Shown piece after piece: positions 7,329 to 15,679 of a DNA stretch of 35,351 nucleotides. The notes beneath the pieces were generated by a model. The model saw only the letters and a program-made list of their open reading frames with translations, was not told the DNA's origin and ran no database searches. Both the position numbers and the translations under genes were made by a program. The stretch is from NCBI GenBank assembly GCA_014338185.1, contig QUBV01000033.1, positions 1 to 35,351 of the forward strand. Direction: 5' to 3'. Numbering within the stretch: the stretch's first letter is position 1; each line of letters opens with the position of its first letter. The stretch comes from Lysobacterales bacterium (GTDB lineage: Bacteria > Pseudomonadota > Gammaproteobacteria > Xanthomonadales > Rhodanobacteraceae).

Positions 7329-9529
7329 GCACCGGCATCGACCACGGCCGGCGCCGCCTGTTGCGCATCGGCCTCACCGCGACCGGCGCGCTGCTGGTGG
7401 CGCCCTGCGCGTGGGCCGATCCCACGCCCAACGTGCCGCCCGAACTGCTCGGCGACGATCTCACCGCGCTCGGCCCGTTCGTGCGCATCGAGCGCGACAG
7501 CCGCGTGGTGATCGGCGCGCCCGCATGCGAGGTGGGCCAGGGCGTGTTCACCGAGCTGCCGATGCTGGTGGCCGAGGAACTCGACGTCGACTGGGCACGC
7601 GTGCGCGTGGTGCAGCTGCCCTACGGCTACGTCGCGGCCGACGGCGGCGGCGATGCCACGCTGTATGGCGCGCAGGGCCCCGCGGCGACGCTGCCGGCCG
7701 CGCTCGCGCAGCTGCGCCAGGCCGGCGCCAGCGCACGCTGGCTGCTGCTGCAGGCCGCCGCGCGCGAATGGAACCTGCCCCCCGAACAGTTGCGCACCGA
7801 GGCCGGCACCGTGGTGGCGGGCGACGGCCGCACGCTCAGCTACGGTGCGCTGGTGCGCAGCGCGGCCACGTTCACGCCGCCGGCGCAGCTGCCGCTCAAG
7901 GCCGCCAGCGCCTACACGCGCGTGGGCCAGCCCACGTCCACGGCCGATGCGCAGGCGATCGTGACCGGTGCGCGCGTGTACGGCATCGACACCTACGGCC
8001 CCGACGCGCTGGTCGCGGTGATCGCACGCTGCCCGCACCTCGGCGGCAGCCTGGCCCGGTTCGACGACAGCGCCGCGCGCAAGATCGCGGGCGTGGTCGA
8101 GGTACTGGAACTGCCCGGTGCCGACGCCGCGGCGGCGGCGACGGGCGTGGTGGTGCTGGCGCGCCACACCTGGGCCGCGCTGCAGGGTCGCGCCGCACTC
8201 GTGCTCGAGTGGCAGGTGCCCGCTGACGCCGCCGCCACCAGCAGCAGCGCGCTGCGCGCGAGCGCGCATGCCGCACTCGATGGCGCCGGCCCGGGCATCG
8301 TGGTGCGCAAGGACGGCGATGCCGCGCGCCAGCGCCGGCGGCCGGCGCGCCACCGCATCGAGGCGCGTTACGAACTGCCACTGCTCGCCCATGCGCTGAT
8401 GGAGCCGCTCAATGCGCTGGTCGAGCTCAAGCAGGACGGCGCGCGCGTGGTCGCGGCGCTGCAGGATCCCGATGGCGCCTCGCGCCTGGTCGCGCGCCTC
8501 ACCGGCCTGCAGCGCAAGGACATCGCCATCGAGCTGCCGCGCGGCGGCGGCGGCTTCGGGCGTCGGCTCGACCACGACGCGCTCACCGAGGCGGTGCTGG
8601 TGGCCAAGGCCGCGGGCAAGCCGATCAAGCTCATGTGGACGCGCGGGGACGACCTGCAGCACGACCGCTATCGCCCGTTTGCCGTGCACTGGCTGGCCGC
8701 CTCGCTCGACGACCACAAGCGCATCACCGCCTGGACCCACCACTGCGCGGCGACGCCGCTGGACCCGGCCACGCCCAATGCGGGATTGCTCGGCGCGGGT
8801 GACTTTCCCGCGGGCCATGTCGCCCATCTCGAACAGGTGTTCCACCCGCTGGCCACGCGCGTGCCGCTCGCCGGCGGTCCCTGGCTCGATGCGCTGCGCG
8901 CGTTCGCGGTGCAATGCTTCATCGACGAACTCGCGGTGGTGTCGCGCCAGGACCCGCTCAGGTTCCGGCTCGCGATGCTGGAAGCCACGCCGCCGCCCGC
9001 AGGCACCGACGCGGACGCCAGCGCGCGCCTGGCCCGCGTGCTGCGCGAATGCGCCGCGCGCATCGACTGGAGCACGCCGCGCAGCGGTGGCCAGGGCCTG
9101 GGCATCGCCTGCCATGCGCTGCCGGGCGGCTGCTTCGCCCACGCGTTCGAGGTGTCGGTCGACGACGGCCAGCTGCACATCCAGCGCGCGGTGTGCGTGG
9201 CCGACATCGGCCGCGTCATCAATCCACTCAACACCACGCAACAGCTCGCGGGCGCCACGCTCGACGGCATCGCCGCCACGCTGCAACAGGCCATCACGTT
9301 CAAGGATGCGCGCGTGCAGCAGCGCGGCCTCGCCGACTATCCGCTGCCCCGCCTCGGCCTGTCGCCGCGCACGACCCAGGTGCACGTGATCGCCTCGGAC
9401 CAGGCCGCGATCGACCCCGCGTGGGCGATCGCGAGCGCCGGCCCCGCCCTCGCCAACGCGGTGTACGCCGCCACCACCGTGCGCGTGCGCAAGCTGCCGC
9501 TGCTGCCGGAGCTGATGCGGATGCTGTAG
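7325..9529 (+). CDS. Tat-exported molybdopterin-binding large subunit (IorB-like)
   Basis: A 734-aa member of the molybdopterin-binding xanthine dehydrogenase/IorB family, starting at a GTG coupled to the Fe-S subunit. The N-terminus is a Tat signal: RRRLLRIG, a hydrophobic stretch, then APCAWA as cleavage region. Family signs are EVGQGVFTELPMLVAEEL, LLAHALMEPLNA, PRGGGGFGRRLDHDA (about residues 403-417), FIDELA and the closing PALANAVYAATTVRVRKLPLLPEL. Two active-site regions are unusual. The segment before PALANAV (about residues 690-705) lacks the VGEPG-type sequence carrying the catalytic Glu and reads AAIDPAWAIASAG. The GPWR-type motif is replaced by GGPWLDALRAF. It may be a divergent enzyme, or inactive. 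The partner subunit is intact. Confidence 0.85.
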   Translation: MSTGIDHGRRRLLRIGLTATGALLVAPCAWADPTPNVPPELLGDDLTALGPFVRIERDSRVVIGAPACEVGQGVFTELPMLVAEELDVDWARVRVVQLPYGYVAADGGGDATLYGAQGPAATLPAALAQLRQAGASARWLLLQAAAREWNLPPEQLRTEAGTVVAGDGRTLSYGALVRSAATFTPPAQLPLKAASAYTRVGQPTSTADAQAIVTGARVYGIDTYGPDALVAVIARCPHLGGSLARFDDSAARKIAGVVEVLELPGADAAAAATGVVVLARHTWAALQGRAALVLEWQVPADAAATSSSALRASAHAALDGAGPGIVVRKDGDAARQRRRPARHRIEARYELPLLAHALMEPLNALVELKQDGARVVAALQDPDGASRLVARLTGLQRKDIAIELPRGGGGFGRRLDHDALTEAVLVAKAAGKPIKLMWTRGDDLQHDRYRPFAVHWLAASLDDHKRITAWTHHCAATPLDPATPNAGLLGAGDFPAGHVAHLEQVFHPLATRVPLAGGPWLDALRAFAVQCFIDELAVVSRQDPLRFRLAMLEATPPPAGTDADASARLARVLRECAARIDWSTPRSGGQGLGIACHALPGGCFAHAFEVSVDDGQLHIQRAVCVADIGRVINPLNTTQQLAGATLDGIAATLQQAITFKDARVQQRGLADYPLPRLGLSPRTTQVHVIASDQAAIDPAWAIASAGPALANAVYAATTVRVRKLPLLPELMRML

Positions 9530-9557
9530 GCGCCACCCATCGGCGTGGGCCGTTGCC

Positions 9558-10976
9558 TCACATCGCCAGCAGCACCAGCGCCGCGCCCAGTGCCAGCGCG
9601 GCGAGGCTGGTGCGGTCGGTGAGCGCGAACACGAGCGGGTCGTCGTGCATGCGGCCGCGCGTGGCGAGCTGCCACAGCCGCGCGAGCCACAGCGCGAGCA
9701 GCGCGACCAGGCCCCACAGGCGGTCGGGATGCGTGTACAGCGCCGCGCTCTTGGTGCTGTCGACGTACAGCGCGAGCACCACCACCGCGGCGCTGCCGGC
9801 CGCGATGCCGCAACCGCGCAGCAACGCGCGCTGGCGGTGGCGATAGCCGCGGCCGCCGAGCCGGCTGTCGCCCGCCGCGGGCACGCGTGCGAACTCGATT
9901 TCGCGCTTGAGCAGGGCCAGGCCGAGGAACAGGCACAGCGCGAACGCGAGCAGCCAGCCCGACACCTCGACCGGTATCGCGACGCCGCCGGCGACGATGC
10001 GCAGCGTGTACAGCAGCGCGAGCACCACGACATCGAGCGCCGGCAGACGCTTGAACCACAACGAGTACATGAGCGTGGTGAGGCCGTAGCCGAGCAGCAC
10101 GAGCACGAAGCCTTGCCCGAGCAGGCTCGCCCAGGCCAGCGCCGCGAGCAGCAGCAGCGGCACCAGCCACAAGCCGGCCAGTGGCGACAGGCGCCCGGCC
10201 GCGAACACCCGTTCGCGCTTGCGCGGATGCTGCCGGTCGGCTTCCAGGTCGAGCAGGTCGTTGAGCACGTAGGCCGCCGATGCGCACAGGCAGAACGCGG
10301 CGAATGCGACCAGGGCATGGGCCACGGTGCCGGCGTCGAGGCGATGCGCGGCCAGCGGCGCGACGAACACGAGCAGGTTCTTGGCCCACTGGTGCGGGCG
10401 CAATGCGCGCCAGCATTCGCGCCACGGCGCATGCTCGCGCGCGAACACGCGCGCCACGCGCCCCTGCGCCTGCGCGGCGCGCAGCACGGGTGCGGGCGCG
10501 TTGACCACGATCGCATTGCGCGCGTGTGCCCACACCTTGAGGTCGGCGCGCGCATTGCCGGCATAGTCGAAGCCGCGCTCGCCGCAGCGCGCGACCAGCG
10601 CCGCGGCCTTGCGCGCGCCGGCGAGGTTGACGCGGCCGTCACTGGCCAGCACCGCGTCGAAGCCGCCCAGGTGCCGCGCCACCGCCTCGGCCAGGCGCGC
10701 ATCCGAGGCGGTGCACAGCAGCCGCGGCCGAGCGTCCTGCCCGCGCAGCCAGGCCAGCACGCGCGCGTCGTACGGCAACCGCGTCACGTCCAGTTCGACG
10801 CGCCGCGCGATCTCGCGCTTGAACGCGGCCAGGCCGCGCCGCAGCCACCACGGCAGCAGCAGCAGGTACAACGGGTTGCGACGCAGCAACGCGAACACCG
10901 ACTCGACCCCGAGGTCGCTCAGGACCAGGGTGCCGTCCATGTCCACGCACACTGCGACTTCGCCACCCACCGTCAT
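9558..10976 (-). CDS. HAD phosphatase-UbiA prenyltransferase fusion
   Basis: A 472-aa two-domain protein. Residues 1 to about 195 form a HAD-type hydrolase: DMDGTL near the start is the nucleophile motif, CTASD is motif II, and GNARADLKVWAHA is the motif IV acidic region. The rest is a polytopic UbiA-superfamily transferase beginning LRPHQWAKNLLVF, with the first Asp-rich motif NDLLDLEADRQHP and second-motif region LPALDVVVLALLYTLRIVAGG. This arrangement resembles decaprenyl-phosphate phosphoribosyltransferase-like proteins, so a role in making or dephosphorylating a polyprenyl-linked sugar for envelope glycans is plausible but inferred. I chose ATG 10976 because it lies just before the first HAD strand; ATG 10988 is an alternative. 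It converges with the molybdenum hydroxylase (28 nt between stops). Confidence 0.85.
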   Translation of the reverse strand: MTVGGEVAVCVDMDGTLVLSDLGVESVFALLRRNPLYLLLLPWWLRRGLAAFKREIARRVELDVTRLPYDARVLAWLRGQDARPRLLCTASDARLAEAVARHLGGFDAVLASDGRVNLAGARKAAALVARCGERGFDYAGNARADLKVWAHARNAIVVNAPAPVLRAAQAQGRVARVFAREHAPWRECWRALRPHQWAKNLLVFVAPLAAHRLDAGTVAHALVAFAAFCLCASAAYVLNDLLDLEADRQHPRKRERVFAAGRLSPLAGLWLVPLLLLAALAWASLLGQGFVLVLLGYGLTTLMYSLWFKRLPALDVVVLALLYTLRIVAGGVAIPVEVSGWLLAFALCLFLGLALLKREIEFARVPAAGDSRLGGRGYRHRQRALLRGCGIAAGSAAVVVLALYVDSTKSAALYTHPDRLWGLVALLALWLARLWQLATRGRMHDDPLVFALTDRTSLAALALGAALVLLAM

Positions 10977-11055
10977 GCGCCCACGCATCGCCCGCGCCGC
11001 ATGGCGCGGCGCAAGCATAGGCAAGTTTGCGCGGCCGGGCACGCGCCGCGACGGG

Positions 11056-11832
11056 TCACGGCGCCGGCTCGCAGCCGCCCGACTCGGCGCGTTTCTGCCT
11101 CTCATGCGCAATCGCCTGCGGGTCGGCCAGGCCGATCCACCCGAGGTACTTGCGCGCGACGGCGGTGCCCACGCTCTCATCGGGCCTGAACGCGGCGGCA
11201 AAGCGCGTCTTGCGGCAGCTGAGCGGATTGCCGCGTTCCTCGATCTTCGCCCAGCGCTGCTGCGCGGCCTCGCGCTCGCTGCGCGGCGCCGGCGCGGCGG
11301 GTGCCTGCAGTGGCGTCGCGCCTGCGCCCAACTGCACGCTGCCGTCGGCATTGAACAGCTTGAGCGGGGCCGCGCCCGCGCTGCCCATACGCGCGCGCAT
11401 CGCGTCGCTGTCGGGTTCCGCGCGGGTCGGCGGTGGCGTGGCCGCACGCACCTGCGGTGGCGCGATCGCGATGCGGCTGGGACGCACCACGATCGGTGGC
11501 TCGGGCTCGGGCGGCGCCGGCGGCAGTTCGCTGATCGGCTCGATCAACTGCACGGTGATGACCTGCGGCGCGGTCGCGCGGCGCCAGTGCGCGGTGCGGT
11601 AGGAATGCATGCCGAGCATGAAGCCGCCCAGTTCGATCACGGTTGCCGCGATCGCGAGCACGAGGCCGAGCCAGACCACGCGCCGTTCGCGCACCGGCTT
11701 GTCCCAGCGCAGGCTGCGTTGCCACGGCAAGGCGTCGCTGGCCAGTCGCAGCGATCCCGGCGCGTGCAGCAGGATTTCGCGCGGGGCGGCGGCCGCCGGC
11801 GGCGCGGGGTGGTCGGGATCGGCCAAGAACAC
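11056..11832 (-). CDS. Proline-rich single-pass membrane protein, unknown function
   Basis: I do not recognise this 258-aa protein. Residues 1 to about 50 are cytoplasmic-looking. One hydrophobic helix follows (VVWLGLVLAIAATVIELGGF, about residues 53-72), then a proline-rich stretch (ELPPAPPEPEPPIVVRP) and an alanine-rich linker. The C-terminal region is more ordered and includes RWAKIEERGNPLSCRKTRFA and RKYLGWIGLADPQAIAHERQ. The helix plus Pro-Glu-rich spacer recalls TonB, but the helix is not at the extreme N-terminus and I see no TonB C-terminal domain. The start is a GTG with only a weak ribosome site. The gene precedes the HAD-UbiA gene on the same strand by about 80 nt and may share its transcript. 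It diverges from the EF-G-like gene. Confidence 0.7.
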   Translation of the reverse strand: MFLADPDHPAPPAAAAPREILLHAPGSLRLASDALPWQRSLRWDKPVRERRVVWLGLVLAIAATVIELGGFMLGMHSYRTAHWRRATAPQVITVQLIEPISELPPAPPEPEPPIVVRPSRIAIAPPQVRAATPPPTRAEPDSDAMRARMGSAGAAPLKLFNADGSVQLGAGATPLQAPAAPAPRSEREAAQQRWAKIEERGNPLSCRKTRFAAAFRPDESVGTAVARKYLGWIGLADPQAIAHERQKRAESGGCEPAP

Positions 11833-12102
11833 ACCTGGTTCGCAAAGCGGGGCAGCTTACCGAGCGGCTGCTAAAGCGAGGTTAAACCCTGCCCGATCAC
11901 GACCTTGCCGGCAGTGGCCGGTGGCAGCGGGGCGCAGCCGTCCGGCAGGTCGCGCATTGCACCTTGACCGCGGTCAGGCAAACGCACGAGGCTATGCCGT
12001 CGTCGCACTGACGCTGCGGCGCACCCCGCCATGACCGCCAGCCTCCTGCGCCGGCACGGACGCAGCGAAGCGGTCGCCGTGACGGTCCCACCGATTGCTA
12101 CC

Positions 12103-12108
12103 GGAGGT
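12103..12108 (+). promoter_or_regulatory. Ribosome binding site of EF-G-like gene
   Basis: GGAGGT, a near-perfect anti-16S match, lies 5 nt before the ATG at 12114 and fixes that start. The rest of the 281-nt divergent region 11833-12113 shows no operator or promoter that I can support. Confidence 0.8.
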
Positions 12109-12113
12109 CGACC

Positions 12114-14156
12114 ATGTCCTACAGCACCCCAGACATCCGCAACATCGCCCTGGCGGGCCAAGCGGGCGCCGGCAAAACCACGTTGTTCGAAGCCCTGCTG
12201 CATGCCGGCGGCGCAATCCAGACGGCAGGCTCGGTCGACAAGGGCACCACGGTGTCCGACCACGACCCGATGGAAAGGGAGCGCAAGCATTCGATCAGCG
12301 CCTCGATCGCCTCGATCGACACCGCCGGCATCCACATCAACCTCATCGACACACCCGGTTTCCACGAGTTCCGCGGTGCCACGCTGTCGGCCTTGAGCGC
12401 GGTGGAGACCTGCGCGATCGTGGTCGATGCGGGCACCGGCATCGTGCACAACACGCGCCGGCTCATGGAGCGCGCCAAGCGGCGCGGCCTGTGCCGGATC
12501 CTCATCGTCAACAAGATCGACCACGACGGCGCCGACCTGGAAGGGCTGGTGGAGGCGCTGCGCGACGAATTCGGCAAGGAATGCCTGCCGATCAACCTGC
12601 CCGCGCAGGGCGGCAGCGCCGTGGTGGACTGCTTCTTCCAGCCACAGGGCGAGGCCGATTTCGCCTCGGTGGCGCAAGCGCACCAGCAGATCATCGACCA
12701 GGTGGTCGAGATCAACGAGAGCGTGATGGGGCACTACCTCGAGCAGGGCGAGGCCGGGCTGTCGGGCAGCGAGCTGCACGATGCCTTCGAGCAGTGCCTG
12801 CGCGAAGGCCACCTCGTGCCGATCTGCTTCGTCTCGGCGCGCACCGGCGCGGGCGTCCAGGCCTTGCTCGACCTCGCCACGAAGTTGCTGCCCAACCCGC
12901 TCGAGGGCAACCCGCCCCCGTTCGTCAAGGGCAGCTCCGCGCAGCCGATCACCGCCACGCCCGATCCCACGCTGCACGTGATCGCCGACGTGTTCAAGAT
13001 CGTCAACGACCCGTTCGTGGGCAAGCTCAGCGTGTTCCGCGTGCACCAGGGCACCGTGCGCCGGGACACCCAGCTGTTCATCGACGACGGCAAGAAGCCG
13101 TTCAAGGTCGGCCACCTGTTCCGGCTCAAGGGCAAGGACCACCTGGAGATCGAACAGGCCGTCGCCGGCGACATCGCCGCGGTGGCCAAGGTCGAGGAGA
13201 TCCATTTCGACGCGGTGCTGCACGACTCGCACGACGAGGACCAGATCCGCCTCGCGCCGATCGATTTCCCGTTGCCGATGTTCGGCCTCGCGGTGCAGCC
13301 CGCCCACAAGGGCCAGGAACAGAAGCTGGCCAATGCGCTGGCGCGGCTGGGCGAGGAAGACCCGTGCTTCCGCATCGAGCACAACAAGGAGCTCAACGAG
13401 ACCATCATCCGGGGCCTGTCCGACCTGCACCTCAAGCTCATGCTCGAACGCATGCGCGAACGCTACGGCGTGGAAGTGACCACGCGCCCGCCGCGCATCG
13501 CCTACCGCGAGACCATCGGCGCCAAGGCCGAAGGCCACCATCGCCACAAGAAGCAGACCGGCGGCGCGGGCCAGTTCGGCGAGGTGTTCCTGCGCATCGA
13601 GCCGTTGCCGCGCGGCGGCGGCTTCGAGTTCGTCGACGAGGTCAAGGGCGGCACGATCCCGGGCCAGTTCATCCCCGCGGTGGAAAAGGGCGTGCGCCAG
13701 GTGCTCGAACAGGGTGCGATCGCGGGCCACCCGCTGCAGGACGTGCGCGTGATCGTGTACGACGGCAAGTACCACCCGGTCGACTCCAAGGAGATCGCGT
13801 TCGTGTCGGCGGGCAAGAAGGCCTTCATCGAAGCGATCGCCAACGCCAAGCCGCAGGTGCTCGAACCGATCGTCAACCTCGACGTGACCGTGTCCAATGC
13901 GCACATGGGCGACGTCACCGGCGGCCTGGCCAGCAAGCGTGCGCGCATCAACGGCACCGACTCGCTGCGCGGCGGTGAGATCGTGGTGAAGGCACAGGTG
14001 CCGCTGGCCGAGATCGTCGACTACCAGACCGAACTCAAGGCACTGACCGGCGGCGAGGGACGCTACACGATCGAGTTCAGCCACTACGAACCGGTTCCCG
14101 CGCAGGTGCAGAAGCAGCTGGTGGAGGCCTACAAGCCCAAGCCCGAAGAAGACTGA
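12114..14156 (+). CDS. EF-G-like GTPase (EF-G-2 type)
   Basis: A 680-aa translational GTPase homologous to elongation factor G. The G domain has the P-loop GQAGAGKTT (residues 15-23), a switch I region with TTVSDHDPMERERKHSIS, IDTPGF for G3 and NKID for G4. Domain II begins around the LHVIADVFKIVNDPFVGKLSVFR block. The domain IV signature KKQTGGAGQFGEV and the domain V end are present. The modified switch I and shorter length resemble the EF-G-like paralogues typified by Thermus EF-G-2 (TTHA1498), rather than the essential FusA with its RGITI motif. The gene does not sit with rpsL, rpsG or tuf, which also argues for a paralogue. Its cellular job is unclear for the whole class. Confidence 0.88.
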   Translation: MSYSTPDIRNIALAGQAGAGKTTLFEALLHAGGAIQTAGSVDKGTTVSDHDPMERERKHSISASIASIDTAGIHINLIDTPGFHEFRGATLSALSAVETCAIVVDAGTGIVHNTRRLMERAKRRGLCRILIVNKIDHDGADLEGLVEALRDEFGKECLPINLPAQGGSAVVDCFFQPQGEADFASVAQAHQQIIDQVVEINESVMGHYLEQGEAGLSGSELHDAFEQCLREGHLVPICFVSARTGAGVQALLDLATKLLPNPLEGNPPPFVKGSSAQPITATPDPTLHVIADVFKIVNDPFVGKLSVFRVHQGTVRRDTQLFIDDGKKPFKVGHLFRLKGKDHLEIEQAVAGDIAAVAKVEEIHFDAVLHDSHDEDQIRLAPIDFPLPMFGLAVQPAHKGQEQKLANALARLGEEDPCFRIEHNKELNETIIRGLSDLHLKLMLERMRERYGVEVTTRPPRIAYRETIGAKAEGHHRHKKQTGGAGQFGEVFLRIEPLPRGGGFEFVDEVKGGTIPGQFIPAVEKGVRQVLEQGAIAGHPLQDVRVIVYDGKYHPVDSKEIAFVSAGKKAFIEAIANAKPQVLEPIVNLDVTVSNAHMGDVTGGLASKRARINGTDSLRGGEIVVKAQVPLAEIVDYQTELKALTGGEGRYTIEFSHYEPVPAQVQKQLVEAYKPKPEED

Positions 14157-14229
14157 AGCCGGCGCGGCGCGCTTGCGGCCGGGCCGGCGGCAGCGCGCCA
14201 CCCACGGCCCGCGGGGTGGTACGGCAAGG

Positions 14230-14256
14230 ATCCGGCGCAAGGCCGGCGCGCCGGAT
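14230..14256. terminator. Hairpin between convergent EF-G-like and porin genes
   Basis: ATCCGGCGC (14230-14238) pairs perfectly with GCGCCGGAT (14248-14256) across a 9-nt loop. It lies about 75 nt past the EF-G-like stop and about 40 nt past the porin stop, so it could serve both transcripts. There is no T-run on either side, so it is a likely RNA 3'-end structure rather than a proven intrinsic terminator. Confidence 0.5.
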
Positions 14257-14293
14257 ACGCCATCGCGCCACCGCCGCACACGGGACCGGCCAC

Positions 14294-15481
14294 TCAATAG
14301 GCCGCCATGCCCCACACGCCGCATTCACGCTCGCGCGTATCGATGCTGGCGCCATTGCGCAGGCGCCCCTGCTTGCAGGCAAAGGCGAGCTTGATGTCCT
14401 TGGTCAGCGGCATGGCCAGACCGGCATGCCAGTAGCTGTCGGTCAGTGCCGGATCGAGCCGGCGGCTGGGCCGGGCGCGATCGTAGCGCGCGAACGCCTC
14501 GACCGTGCCGAAATCGTGGCTGCCCCACAGCGACCAGCCGGTGGCACGATCGGCATCCCCGCGCGCCACCGTTTTCCAGTTGTCGGCCTGGAACCATTCC
14601 GCACCCAGACGCAGGCCGGCATGGCGCCATGCGACCATGGCATTGCCGCGCCTGGCGCTGCGCAGTGCCGGCGAAGCGTGCGTATCGCTGCCGAGCTTGC
14701 CATGATAGGTGCCCAACGCGACGATCAGCCCCGGTGTCGGCTGCACGCCCACGCGCGCCTCGACATCGACCTGGCTGGAGCGTGACGGGTTCTTGTATCC
14801 CGCGCCGTTGACCACCGACACCTGGTAGTTGATCCAGCCGTGGCCCCCATGCACGTGCGCGCCCCAGTCGGCGGAGGTGCCCATGCGCTGGCGATCGACG
14901 AGCGTGCCTTCGACGAAGCGGTAGCCGTACCAATCCTCCACCAGGGGAATCCACGCCATGTTGGCCGATCCCAGGCGCAGCGTCGCCAACGGCGAGAGCT
15001 TGCCCTGCAGATAGGCCTTCTTCACGAACAGGTTGGTCTCGCCATCGGAGCTGATGTACTTGAAGTCACTGGTCAGGTTCATCGACCAACGCTGGTCGAA
15101 CGCGTGGTCGAACGACAGGTAAAAGCGCCTGACATCGAAGCCGATGCCCGAATCATCGGTCCGGCTGCCATTGCGCGTGTTGTCGCGGTGTGTGACATCG
15201 AAGAACGCGGTGGCTCCGATCCTTGAGCGGTTGACGAGCTTCTCAAGCGCGGCCACGCGCTTTTCGCCGTCGGTCGGTTCCTTGGGCGTGGCCGCCTGCG
15301 GCGCCTGCTGGCGCGCGGCGAGCTGTTCCACCTGGACCTGCAGTGCCGCGATCTGCGCCTGCAGCCTTGCCAGTTCTTCGGTATTGCCGATGGATTGCGG
15401 GCCTGCCGTGTGTGCCATGGCCTTGACGGCCGGGCAGCCCAATGTGACGGCGACGGCCAGCGCCAGCGTTGCGGTACGCAT
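14294..15481 (-). CDS. Phosphate-selective porin (OprO/OprP-like)
   Basis: A 395-aa outer-membrane porin. It starts with a signal peptide (MRTATLALAVAVTLG, cleavage near KAMA-HTAG). A short coiled coil follows (EELARLQAQIAALQVQVEQL), typical of OprO/OprP-like porins, and then beta-barrel sequence of alternating aromatic and polar strands (FDVRRFYLSFDHAFDQRW, YYSL-type turns, AEWFQADNW). The start is fixed by AAGGAA about 7 nt before the ATG. It is transcribed divergently from pstS, and the space between carries Pho-box-like repeats in both directions, so it very likely feeds periplasmic PstS with phosphate under PhoB control. Phosphate selectivity is inferred from family resemblance and context; I did not identify the arginine ladder. 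Confidence 0.85.
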   Translation of the reverse strand: MRTATLALAVAVTLGCPAVKAMAHTAGPQSIGNTEELARLQAQIAALQVQVEQLAARQQAPQAATPKEPTDGEKRVAALEKLVNRSRIGATAFFDVTHRDNTRNGSRTDDSGIGFDVRRFYLSFDHAFDQRWSMNLTSDFKYISSDGETNLFVKKAYLQGKLSPLATLRLGSANMAWIPLVEDWYGYRFVEGTLVDRQRMGTSADWGAHVHGGHGWINYQVSVVNGAGYKNPSRSSQVDVEARVGVQPTPGLIVALGTYHGKLGSDTHASPALRSARRGNAMVAWRHAGLRLGAEWFQADNWKTVARGDADRATGWSLWGSHDFGTVEAFARYDRARPSRRLDPALTDSYWHAGLAMPLTKDIKLAFACKQGRLRNGASIDTRERECGVWGMAAY

Positions 15482-15534
15482 GCGTGATTCCTTGCGGTAG
15501 TGGTTGCAGTGGCCGCCAACGATCCACTGGCGAG

Positions 15535-15574
15535 GTGACGACCGCTGGTCATGTGCATGACGTCGGCGTGACAC
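15535..15574 (-). promoter_or_regulatory. Pho-box cluster for the porin gene
   Basis: Read on the minus strand, GTGTCAC (15574-15568) and ACGTCAT (15563-15557) are spaced by 11 bp, the period of PhoB half-sites (consensus CTGTCAT). A third GTCA core (15541-15535) falls two periods further on, with a weak site between. The cluster ends about 54 nt before the porin ATG. I saw no convincing -10 hexamer. Confidence 0.6.
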
Positions 15575-15591
15575 GCCGGCGCGACCAACGC

Positions 15592-15620
15592 CTGTCATCC
15601 CACTGCAACAACGCGCTCAT
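15592..15620 (+). promoter_or_regulatory. Pho box of the pst operon
   Basis: A consensus half-site CTGTCAT (15592-15598) is followed 11 bp on by CTGCAAC (15603-15609) and another 11 bp on by CGCTCAT (15614-15620). Three in-phase repeats upstream of pstS, about 60 nt before its ATG, match a PhoB binding array. The first repeat is perfect; the others match at 4 and 5 of 7 positions. Confidence 0.65.
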
Positions 15621-15679
15621 CGGCGCGCAACACAGCGGCGCTGCAATGCGCGGCGACACCCACGACCGCAAGGAATCCC

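Noticed and set aside
7157-10702. Long minus-strand open frame of about 1180 codons across the molybdenum hydroxylase genes
   Set aside because: It is antisense to two well-supported coupled genes and has shadow-like composition.
11056-11832. Calling the proline-rich membrane protein TonB
   Set aside because: The helix is internal, the Pro-Glu-rich spacer is short, and no TonB C-terminal domain or adjacent exbB/exbD is visible.
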